In this document: positions 32,693 to 42,619 of the stretch, one piece after another
Numbering within the stretch: the first letter of the stretch is position 1
Layout: each line of letters starts with the position of its first letter
Origin: Skeletonema tropicum
Taxonomy: Eukaryota > Bacillariophyta > Thalassiosirophyceae > Thalassiosirales > Thalassiosiraceae
DNA: 64,000 nt
Direction: 5' to 3'
Assembly: GCA_037178625.1 (NCBI GenBank)
Contig: CM074148.1
Span: 620,001 to 684,000 of the forward strand
Position numbers and translations under genes: made by a program
Notes under the pieces: model-generated
Told to the model about the DNA's origin: nothing
The model's database searches: none
What the model saw: the letters and a program-made list of their open reading frames with translations, nothing else

Positions 32693-33380
32693 TATGTAGG
32701 CTAGGGTGGGGCGAGGGGTTTGGGAGAAGTTTCCTGAGATACGTGTCTTTTTAATGTATCAACTGACTTGACCGCTGAATAAATACAATACATACAATTC
32801 ATAATGAGATAGCCGTCTCAATCAGCAGCAATGTTCATCCCATTGCTACTGCTTGCCATTGCATTGATTCAACTTCATTTGGTGGTGCATCCCAACTTCA
32901 TATTCTTCTAGCTCTAGAGAAGCAGTAGGAAGTTATTGCGAGTTCTGAATTGTTATGGTTATGCAGATGCTGGCTGAGAAATGATACTTTGTTGTGTAAG
33001 GTGTGATACGGAGCTAACTTATGAGTTCCTACGTCAACTTCTTTTTGTACTTAGAAAGTCGACTGAGGCGGTCGTGACCCGTCCTCCCACAGCCTGAAAA
33101 AATTCCGCTTTGGTGATGGATGGCTCAGGCAGACTGACACTTCATACCCTTACTTACAGTATCGTACTTTAAACGCTCGTGTGAACCGTTAGTTTCAGAC
33201 TCAAAAACACAAGGGTGAACCGTTTCTGATTCAAAAACACAAGGGTGAACCGTTTCTGATTCAAAAACACAAGCAGAAACCGTTTTTTCAGGAGTTGGCC
33301 TCACTTCACACCTCAAAAAGTATCTATTTCATCTTGCCATAATTTTTTGCAACGAACAACGTCAAGTCAAAAGATCTAAC
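32693..33380 (+). promoter_or_regulatory. Upstream region of the Cys-protein locus with four AACCGTT boxes
   Basis: Three tandem units of 30-34 bp (33181-33274; GTGAACCGTTTCTGATTC followed by AAAAACACAAGG) plus a fourth half unit place AACCGTT at 33184, 33218, 33248 and 33278. AACCGTT fits the animal/plant Myb core. The array ends about 100 bases before the ATG at 33381. No gene is seen in 32693-33180. Confidence 0.45.
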
Positions 33381-34127
33381 ATGAAAGTCCAACTCTTCGC
33401 TTCCACAGCACTTATGCTACTCAGCGCCATCCCAGGTGCTCTCTCTGCCGATGTCGATGCCCATGCCGAGGTAAGCTCTTCCTTCTTGCTATTATTATTA
33501 TTGTTATTGCTCTCTTACTGTGGCTGGAGACAATTTTCTTTACATTTATACATGCTTGCAAGAAGTTTCTCACCCTTTTGCTTTCGTTCGTCAATGTCGA
33601 TGCTGTTCTTTTTCCCGTATCTGTAGCACCGCCATCTCAAAGAAGGAAACTTTGAGGAGATGAAGTCACCCTCCGCACAGGAGTTGATCTCTCTTCGTGG
33701 AGCCGCCTCTGCCGCTGCCTTCGCAGCCGCCGCAGCAGAAGATGATTCGGATGCAAAGGCGCTCGAGAATGACTTCTGTTATTCGATTAAACAGGAGTAT
33801 GTGTGCAGCGTTGCCGCCAAAAAAGTTTGTAAGTGGGACAGCAATGGATGTTCCCCTAAGTCCTCCTCTGCCGCTGCCTTCGCAAAAGCGCTCGATGAGT
33901 GGCGCAGCTATAAGGATCGTGGAGCCACCTCTGCCGCTGTTTTCGCAGCCGCAGCCGCAGCAGATGACGCTGCCGCTGAATATGAAGGTTGCTGTGGGTG
34001 TGAATATGAGTGCGAATGGTATTGTTGTGGTGCCGCTGCTGCCGCTGCGAAGGCACTCGATGGATGGCTCAGCCTAGTGAATGCCGATGCCGCCAATGCT
34101 GCCACCCTTATTGAGATTAATGAATGA
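33381..34127 (+). CDS. Small secreted Ala/Cys-rich protein, two exons
   Basis: Exon 1 (33381-33470) encodes a signal peptide (MKVQLFASTALMLLSAIPGA, cleavage probably after LSA) and ends in phase 0 at GTAAGC. The intron is 33471-33626, and exon 2 (33627-34127) opens with HRHLKEGNFEEMKSPSAQ, perhaps a propeptide. It then has a four-Cys unit (FCYSIKQEYVC...VCKWDSNGC), Ala-rich spacers (AAAFAAAAA) and a second Cys cluster (GCCGCEYECEWYCC). The four-Cys pattern with CKW before the last Cys recurs in the next exons. Total about 196 residues, exported or cell-wall located. I do not recognise the family; it recalls small Cys-rich secreted or silica-associated proteins only in composition. Confidence 0.65.
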
Positions 34128-34557
34128 AAGACCAATCCAACAGCCTTTTTATTCCCCCAATGGCCCGGCCTGTGAATGTTGATATTGTAGACAATGACTT
34201 TGATGTCTTTGATGAGTTGGCGGATGCTTCAAGGACCCAGATAGTGATTGTGATAGGTTTAATGCTTTAACAAGATGAAGCTTATAGTGATCAGATGAAC
34301 TTCAGTCTCTCTAGAGAGCTAGAGAGTGATACTACATGTGAATGTGAATGTGCCATTTTTAGATTCGTCCGACCTGGGGCCCCGAGGGCCAGATTATATT
34401 GATTTTACACCGTGGCTGCTGCTTGCTGGCGCAATCTAGCAAGCACACATCTCGGACTGGTTCGTTTTCTTTACAATTATACATGGTTGTACTTGCAATT
34501 GCAAGAAGTTTCTCACCCTTTTGCTTTCGTTCGTCGATGCTATTCTTCTCTCTGTAG
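34128..34557. other. Spacer ending in a duplicated intron 3' half
   Basis: 34450-34557 resembles the last 100 bases of the intron at 33471-33626 (TTTCTTTACA.TTATACATG, GAAGTTTCTCACCCTTTTGC, TCGTTCGTC), ending in the same TGTAG acceptor before CACCGCCATC. The upstream part shows no gene. Confidence 0.55.
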
Positions 34558-35396
34558 CACCGCCATCTCAAAGAAGGAAACTTTGACGAGATGAAGTCAC
34601 CCTCCGCTCAGTCGATCTCTCTTCGTGGAGCTTTGTCTGCCGCTGCCTTCGCCTTCGCCGCCGCCGCAGTAGAAGATGTTGAAGATGCATGTACCTATTG
34701 GATGCCATATCCAAGTAACAAATGGTGCTTTCATGCAACAAGTGAGTCTATGTGCTGCAAAGAATACTGTACGTGGAATGCTGATACACGATTTTGTGAA
34801 GATTATCCGACTGCCCAAGCCAAGGTAAGCTCTTTCTTCTTGCCATTACTATTATTGTTATTGCTCTCTTACTGTGGCTGCTACCATTGCGCCAGGGAGA
34901 CATTTCCATTGTTGGACTGGTTCGTTTTCTTTACATTTATACATGCTTGCATGAAGTTCCTCACCCTTTAGCTTTCGTTCGTCGATGATATTCTAAGTCC
35001 TCCTCCACCACTGACGAAAACGAAGACGAAGAGCTCTTTGATTGGGCAAACCATGATTGGTCCGAGAACCCTCAAACAGGACAACCTTGGGGGTCGGTTG
35101 AGAATGCATGGTGTCACACGATTCCTTCTGAGTATTGGTGCAACTTTGCCGACGAATGTAAGTGGGACGATGGATGTTCCCCCAAGTCCTCCTCCACCAC
35201 TGACGAAAACGAAGACGAAGAGCTCTTTGATTGGGCAAACCATGTTTTGTCCAAGAACCCTCAAACAGGACAACCTTGGGGGTCGGTTGACAATGCATGG
35301 TGTAACACGATTCCTTCTGAGTATTGGTGCAACTTTGCCGACGAATGTAAGTGGGACGATGGATGTTCCCCCAAGTCCTCCTCCACCACTAACTAA
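34558..35396 (+). CDS. Second exon set of the Cys-protein locus
   Basis: Exon 34558-34824 begins with the same HRHLKEGNF.EMKSPSAQ as the gene before it, has its own four-Cys stretch (WCFHATSESMCCKEYCTW) and ends in phase 0 at GTAAGC. The intron is 34825-34997; exon 34998-35396 carries two nearly identical copies (188 bp apart) of a unit with ELFDWANH, GQPWGSV, EYWCNFADECKWDDGC and SPKSSSTT. Frames join without shift to a 221-codon product, but no signal-peptide exon is present upstream: only intron-like sequence (about 34450-34557) matching the first gene's intron. Either exon 1 at 33381 is spliced to this set as well, or this is a partial duplicate starting at the internal ATG 34591. Confidence 0.55.
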
Positions 35397-36748
35397 TGGT
35401 GAAGACGAAGTGTTCTCGTCGCGCTCAACCATCTTTTGATGACACAAACCTAATGCATTACAAGCATTCTTACGAGAGAAGTTGACGCCAATCTTCTTCT
35501 TTCGTTTGATGGTTGAATCGAGAGGTAGAGGCTTCGAGAAGACAATTAGGATCAAGATATAAACTTGAATACGTGCGTGTAGTGTGTAGTGATTTAGTGA
35601 ACTCAAATCTAGACAACGAAAGTTACACTACATACTTTGCCATTTACTTGTATGTCCAAGCTATTTCTATTCACCATAAATGCTCTCTTGATACTTCAAT
35701 TCCTCTTCTATGTACACAGTCTCCCATCTTTCCTATATCTATATCAACTCTACATCATCGAAACAAGAAACAATATGTAGGCTATAATATCTATCATTTC
35801 TCTAGTTCTCTCTCACTATCTCCCAAGAGAAGTACTCAATCTTGACGACGGATTTTTGAGATACCATCCATACAATACAATACCCTTGGACACGCGTAAA
35901 AAAAAGGTATGTATCAAAAAAGCGCAGCCCCACAGCGTGCTCATTTGTCGAAGTGAATGTAGCAGCAGAGATTGGTACCAAGCAGCATAGTTTTACATCA
36001 ATTAATAGGAGGATAAACACAGCTCTATCAAACCGCAACAAGAAGAAGAGCCTTCTTACTTCGTCGATTGCTGCAAAAAAGAAGTAGGAAATACAAAGTA
36101 GCAACATATCCATTTTGTAATCTCCTACTCTTTTCACACCCTCACACTGCACATCCTAGCCACCGGCCACCGCGCGAGACGTCACGCCGCCATCCACCAC
36201 GACGATGATACGTACCTTTCCTCAGATCAGGACTACCGGCTATCGCTATCTCTACACAACAACATTTGCATCTAAGTATGTATGTATCGGAAGTGAAGGG
36301 TGAAGGTGTGTCGATCGTGATGAGGTACTGTAAAGGTTGAAGCGTAAGTACGTAAGACAGCGATGCATGATGCACTGCACAATGCGCAGCAACATCAACT
36401 GAGGAGGAGTATGTGGCCTGATATACCGAAGCGATACGACAAGCGATGCGACACATTCTGTAAAGCAAAAGATCGCATAATAATCGGAAGTATTTCTTCG
36501 CATCTTTCTGTCACTTGGCTCAGAGAAAATGAAAATGACCCAACCTTTGACATTGTTGTTCGACACAGGTACATTGTAGTGTGATTGAAACAGAGAGCTC
36601 GAAGAGACAACTAACTCTCTCTACTCTCTTTCTAGAGTGACTGCGCTGCTACCACTCTTCATCCGTTGCTCTAGCTGCTGTGTGCGCTGGTGTAAGTAAT
36701 CCATCGTCCTGACGATCTAATAAAAAAACATCAAGCAATAAAATCATC
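35397..36748. other. Spacer upstream of the second PKG-like gene
   Basis: No supported gene; overlapping frames at 35513-36566 have no domains. About 60 bases at 35793-35856 (CTATCTCCCAAGAGAAGTAC and surroundings) match 4909-4968 in the 839-bp repeat. CT-rich tracts precede the PKG-like ATG at 36749. Confidence 0.4.
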
Positions 36749-39640
36749 ATGTTCAAAAAGATCAAAAAAAAGATTGCACACAAGCCAACATCACCGGCTC
36801 GTACTTCAGCATCTCCATCGGGTAAGTTGATTTGACACATTTATATTGAAGATGATATATTTCTCTTTTCAACACCCGTCCATTTATATTTCTCACCATT
36901 AAATTTGTTGCATAAATTGAATTCCACACACATCATGTACATGCTCTATATAATTATTTATACACGTCATCATCATATCCTATAAAATAATATGTCCAGA
37001 GAGCATCCTTGACGCAAGCACCAAATCCGACCCCGACGAATTTACCGAACCCAAAGTCCTCCTCTCCGTCGGTGAACGTCGTCACAGCTCCTCCAAAAAC
37101 ATTTCTGACGAAATCACTCATCCACTACCACCCTCCTCCTCCTCCTCAACGCCGCGGGCCGTGGTCTCCCCCGTCGCAACTCGAGTAAATTCATCTCCAC
37201 CAACCACCTCAACAGTCAACAACAAAAGTCCTCCGTTAGCAACTGCCTACAAAACATCTACTCCTCACCCCTCACCGCCACAAGGCACTACACACCGCCA
37301 CTCTATCCCAAATCATCGTCGGATGAAAAATTCATCTCACTTGCCATTCAACGCAATTTCGTATTTGCCAATGCACTTGTCACCGAGGAGGAAACGTCAC
37401 GGAAACGTGAGATACAACAATTTGTCCAATGCGTTTGAATTGTATACAGTCGAGGCGCCTGGACAAGTCATATTGAGGGGGGATAGGGTTGGTGATTACT
37501 TTTATATTTTAAAGGAGGGGTTGGTGGAATACAAGGCGGAAAGTCCCGAGAGTGGACGGTGGAGGACGATTGGTAGGGCCACCAAGCCAGGACAGAGTTT
37601 TGGAGAGTTGTGTTTGTTGTATGATTGTCCACCCCCGGCGGAATGTGTGAGTGGTAAGAGTGAGGGGAGTAGTACGAGCAGTGGCAGTGTGACCAAGTTG
37701 TGGAGGATACATAAAATGGCATTTCGGCAGATTATGGCACTGAGAACTATGAGACGCGATGAACGGATGAGGGATGCGATTCGAACGTTGTCCGTGTTGA
37801 ATGGGTTGGATGATGAGTTTTTGTTTCGGATTTCGGATGCGTTGGATACGAGGAATGTGGAGAGGGGAGAGGTGTTGTACGGGGTGGGGGAGGAGGCGAG
37901 TCATTTTTATGTCATGGGGACTTCGGGCAAGGTCAAGTTGACAACAACGACGAGTCAATCTGGAAGGAGGAAGAGTAAGAAGGATGGGGACGATGCAATT
38001 ATTTTGGGTGCGGGGGAAGCATTTGGGGAAGAGGCGATTGTAGATGGTGGTACCATGCCACGGAAGCATACAGCTACAGTGATGGAATCGACGACATTGT
38101 TCACCATGTCTCGACAAAGTCTCGATCGGACCATTGGATCACTCAAGGATGCCATTCAACTCTCACGGGATCGAAAATTGTTAAAGAGCATTAGTCTCTT
38201 TCGCGATTCCGACTTTGAAGAGTTTGAATATGAATTGCTTGCCGCGTTGATTGAAACGGCGCATTACCATGCAGGGAAGTTTGTGTACGAAGAGGGCAAG
38301 AAGATCGAAGAGCCAGCGCTGTACATTGTCCGAGATGGTATCTTTGAGGGGGATGAGGTGGACAATGAAAGAGTGTATCGAAAGGGAGACTACTTTGGTG
38401 AAGATTCATTGACTCCAGATAAGAATCAAAAGTTTGCTGGTGCCAAGGGTGGGACCAAGTATTATTTTGAATCAGTGGAGACGTTATCTGACACAGCTGT
38501 TTGTGGAAAGCTTACATTGGCCAATATTGACAGTGTCGTCTTGGATTTACATCGGCTTGGATGTAAGCGACGTGGAAGTTATCGCGACGGCGCCAACACC
38601 TCGTCTCTCAAAGGCAGGGAATCCAATGATGGAGAGGAACGTCCAGAATCATTGGATGAATTAGAGTTCCTCAAGCTTTTTGGCGCTGGTACGTTTGGAA
38701 GAGTTTGGATTGTGAGTAAAATTGGTGGGGGGAATGTTGCCTACGCCCTCAAAATACAGTCGAAGCGTGAATTGATTGACAAACGTATGGCTGTCTCATG
38801 CGAAGCGAGAGCGTAATGTCATGTCGAAATTGGATCACCCCTTCATTTGCAGACTTGTCAATACATTTCAAGATGATGCATGCATTTACATGCTACAATC
38901 TACTTGTCCAGGGAGGAGAGTTGCTTAATTTAATCCAGGGAGGACGACAGTATGGTGGAATGCCAGAAATAGCCACCAAATTCTACGGTGCAGTGATCTT
39001 GGAAGGATTGACCTACATGCATAGGCGACACATTGTGTACCGAGACCTTAAACCTGAGAACATTTTGTTGGATGCGTCGGGTTATCCTGTCATTATTGAC
39101 TTTGGCTTTACCAAAGTCGTCACTCACAAGACTTACACTTTTTGTGGAACGCCACTATATCTTGCTCCAGAAATCATTCTTCAGCGAGGTCATGACCGTG
39201 GTGTCGACTATTGGTCATTGGGTTGTCTCATTTACGAAATGCTCTTTGGAAGCACTCCGTTTTATACAAGTGGTTTAGACCAAAAGGGCCTCTTGAAAAA
39301 TATTGCTCGAGGAAAATGGTCTATACCCGATGATGCTAAAGTGTCCGATCATGCAGTAGATCTCATCACAGGCATGCTTCAACGCCGTGTTGCAGAACGA
39401 CTCGGGTGTCGTGCCGGTGGCTACCGAGACATCAAGGCCCATCCATGGATGAAGGAGGTGAATTTCAACAAGTTGGTGAAGAAACAAATTCGTGCGCCTT
39501 GGGTTCCATGTATTGAGGGAGCGTTTGATATATCCAACTTTGAGGAATACGAGAGTGATGATTGTAACGATTACAAGGATTTCACGCGGAACAAGAAACC
39601 ATTGAAAGCGGATGAGCAGGTTGTTTTTGGGGACTTTTAA
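36749..39640 (+). CDS. PKG-like cyclic-nucleotide-regulated AGC kinase, copy 2
   Basis: Exon 1 is 36749-36821 (MFKKIKKKIAHKPTSPART, phase 1, GTAAGT donor); exon 2 starts at 37000. The order is as in the copy at 12937: a Ser/Pro-rich linker, three CNB-type domains, then a kinase with FGAGTFGRVWIV, AYALKIQSKREL, YRDLKPENILLD, DFGFTK, GTPLYLAPE and a C-terminal AGC tail ending VVFGDF. The phosphate-binding cassettes are degenerate: the first reads FGELCLLYDCPPPAECV, without the Arg that binds the cyclic phosphate. Frame changes are needed in about 37180-37240, near 37433, near 38799 and near 38894; sequence on both sides matches the paralog. Compared with copy 1, DFG is restored while the first cassette is lost, so the two kinases should differ in ligand response. 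Confidence 0.78.
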
Positions 39641-40112
39641 AGAATCAATGTGTAAATGATAATTAATTGTCAAGGTGAAGTAGTACTTCCGAAACTCAAC
39701 CTGCTTTTGTGATATTCAGCTTATGTCGTAAGTCGTAAGAATTGGCCTCAGAGCTAAGCACTGAGGGGACAGAGGACGAGAATATTTACAAGGGAAGCTC
39801 CGCGAACTATACACCCGGGGGTTTAAAAATTTTGGCTAGCCTGATCTAGGGGGTATCACTTTATCTACTAAATTCTAGTAGAAATCTTGAGGGGAGTACA
39901 TAAATAAATATATTGGCTAGGCTAGATTTGGAGGGGGGGTATTCGGTATAAGCCGAATGGGATAGTTCTGGAGCTTCCCAAACAGCGGACAGCCGACAGC
40001 CGCCCGGTTCGACACGCGACACGTACGCGTTTATTTTCTTCTTTCTGAGATCTGAGATCTCATTTTCATATCGTTCTGGCGGGGCCGGAGCAAAAAAAAC
40101 GCCAAAATCCAT
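39641..40112. other. Spacer, no gene seen
   Basis: Two similar AT-rich lines with GGCTAG (39830-39840 and 39912-39922) are present. Nothing codes. Confidence 0.4.
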
Positions 40113-42391
40113 ACTTAAAGTATGATTTTTATTTTCACACGTTTATAACTTTGCGAAAAAGCCATTTCAAGACGAAAACGAGTGCAGAATCGGATTCTAC
40201 GATGAATTTTACGTTAGAATAGACATTCAGCACCTTATTTTCCACTAATTATATAAGAATTAAATGCACTACAAAAAAAGGTATCAATTCATACTTTAAG
40301 TATGATTTTGCAATGACGAGCAAGTTATGTGTACGTAGGAATTAGTACGTATTCCTACAGAAGCCCCATCATCAAAAACACTCTCACACAATGGCGCTCA
40401 CTCCTCTCCTACAAAACCACCTCGTACGCAACCTCCAAACCTACTTTCGACCATGCAGGCAGCAAACACTGGTAGCCAACGTCCTGCCAGGGCAGCGGCC
40501 AGTGGGGCATCACGTCCTAATGCCGCCTCTGCCACAGCAGCAGCTGCCTCTGCCAGCGCTGCTCCTGCCGCACCACCAGCAACTCCGTCTCGTGTGAGGC
40601 AAATAGCTACAAGTGTGCTCAACATAGTGACAAGTCCTCTACGTATTGTTGGAGCTTCTCCTTTTAGTGGTAGTGATGCAAACTCGCCACTGACAGCAAC
40701 GACTGCAGACGCTGACTTGACCACCGACGATAATCGTGCCCGAGACGAACCCGATCGTGATCAACAAATCGAAGAACAATTTGTGGCCGACTTCTTAGAG
40801 AAAGGAGATGGTGGCGACAGCGATGAGGAAGGCGGTGAAATCAACGAACACAACAATTCGGTTGCATTTTTAAATTCAACACAACAGCAGCAACGACTAG
40901 AGGACAATATTACAATTGAGCAAGATGATATTGCCGACGTACCTGATGAACCAACCATTCCAGGTGCGCCAGAGAATTGGACTCCACCCAAACCTCCTGA
41001 AAGTCATACTGGCTACAAACCAAAGCCGGATTCGGGTGCTCCTGAATCATTCCATGACGTTGACAACCCTGCGGGATGGTGCGACTACTTTTTTATGGCA
41101 AAGTATGATAAGCAAGGAAAGTACATCGGTCACACCACTCCCGCTGGAGCAAAAGTTCTGCCTGCGGATCCAACTACTGGGAAGAGAGAGATCGACGGAT
41201 GGGAATTTCATTACGGGACTTGGTCACCAGGCAACTTTGAAAAAGAGGCATATGGACGAGGAGGAGCAACAAAGGAAGATTTGAAGCCGGACGATAGGAA
41301 GGGTAGTCTTTGTGTCGACACACTCAAAAAGCTTGGGGGTCTCGTTTCAGTCAACTGGTCCAACAAATATCTTCGGGGTTAATAATCTTCCATCCGTCAG
41401 CTTGTATGTAACTGCCAAGGGCCGCGGTATCGGTGCAACAAAACGTTTATGGGGCATCGAACAAAATGAAGGACGTCAAATTTATCTTGGAACCTACTTT
41501 GGAGTTGACAACGTCGATCACATGATTAAGATTGCGAAGATACGATACATATGTTGGAAGTATTGGCATTCACCTGTGAACCATTGCTTGTCGATTGCAG
41601 TTATTGCTGCATACGACATGTACAATGAGTGCTGCGATGGTGGACTTGACCCAGAATGGGCCGTCCCAACGAAGGAGAGGATGAAATTCAGCAAGTTTCG
41701 CCAGACACTTTCGAAGCAAATGCTGGCATATAATCCAGTGCTTAAGAAGTACCCTGGAGATAGTCGCTTCCGGACTTTTACTAAGCCTGACGCAAGACGA
41801 AAGAGCAAGTATGCAATCATCAAACCGAACTACATTGGCAACCATAAAGGAAGGCGAGCCGCTGCTTGAAGCATTTGTGAAGGCAAAGACACCTGAGGTC
41901 GGCTTGGTGCCTCCTTGCCTCTGTGGTCAGTTGGACAATCTCCAGAGGCACTTGTCTTCAATTGAGAAGAAGTCATGGAAATCACCTTGTGCGATGTGTG
42001 GCACATCAACATTATGGAAGTGCACAATATGCAACGCGTGGTTGTGTACAGCCTCGAACAAGAGTTGGAATGGAGCAGAATGTGCTGTGAGATATCACAA
42101 CGATTCATGTTTTGGCTTGGCCAATTGTGATCATCAATACACAGGCTTGAAGCGATGGTGGCGTGCTCCAACTGCCAATGATATTACTAGAAATAAGAAC
42201 AAAATACAGAGGATGTTGGCGGGGTTAAAGAAGTGAGAGGGTGTTTGTATATGAGTTTATATTCATCGATAGTATGTTTTGTGTAAATGTTGATATATTT
42301 TAGGATTTTATCTGATTTTGGTACTATTCCTATGTAGCGTAGCTACGAGCGAGACCCTACTTAAAGTATGGTCGACCCTACTTAAAGTATG
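40113..42391 (+). mobile_element. piggyBac-like element with internal deletion
   Basis: The near-palindrome ACTTAAAGTATG, centred on TTAA, occurs at 40113-40124, in the variant ACTTTAAGTATG at 40293-40304, and twice on the right at 42359-42370 and 42380-42391. piggyBac elements insert at TTAA, so these could be termini and subterminal repeats. Between them lies a transposase gene with an internal deletion (40453-42236). Confidence 0.5.
40453..42236 (+). pseudogene. piggyBac-like transposase, deleted and frameshifted
   Basis: The ATG at 40453 opens an Ala/Pro-rich, then acidic N-terminus, followed by GYKPKPDSGAPESFHDVDNP and GWEFHYGTWSPGNF, a segment I associate with algal piggyBac-derived proteins. 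The frame closes at 41382. A second frame from about 41360 to 41869 carries the end of the RNase H-like core (RGIGATKRLWGIEQNEG, YICWKYWHSPVNHCLSIAVI, AAYDMYNECCDGG). A third, 41811-42236, carries the C-terminal Cys/His zinc-binding domain (PCAMCGTSTLWKCTICNAWL, then C, H, C and H). The stretch that should hold the first catalytic Asp residues, between KKLGG and the second frame, is missing, so it cannot transpose by itself. Confidence 0.6.
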
Positions 42392-42619
42392 TTTGCGCCG
42401 GCCGCGCCCGAACGATAGCTATTGTAACGTGGGAATTCATACGACACGCGTCAGCACAGCAAAAACACACTCCGTAACCAAAACAATAATATAATTAATA
42501 AGCAGCGAGGAAAAATGGATCACTAAGTACGAGAGCTCAACTCATACCACAAGCAATAGAGTCACATCGTCCGCACTTCCTGTACTCCTCCTCTACTCCT
42601 CCTCTATATATTCATCGTC
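42237..42619. other. Promoter region of the ABC transporter gene
   Basis: After the element's right repeats this stretch is AT-rich, with CTCCTCCTCTACTCCTCCTC at about 42583-42603 just before CTATATATTC and the ATG at 42620. Confidence 0.4.

Noticed and set aside
33181..33274. A CRISPR array
   Set aside because: Units are contiguous tandem repeats without distinct spacers, in a eukaryotic promoter region.
34968..35606. A 212-codon minus-strand frame with internal repeats
   Set aside because: The plus strand gives a Cys-patterned, spliced frame in phase with the neighbouring exon; the minus frame only mirrors the duplicated 188-bp unit.
37509..38117. A 202-codon minus-strand frame
   Set aside because: It is antisense to the PKG-like CNB region and has no domain of its own.
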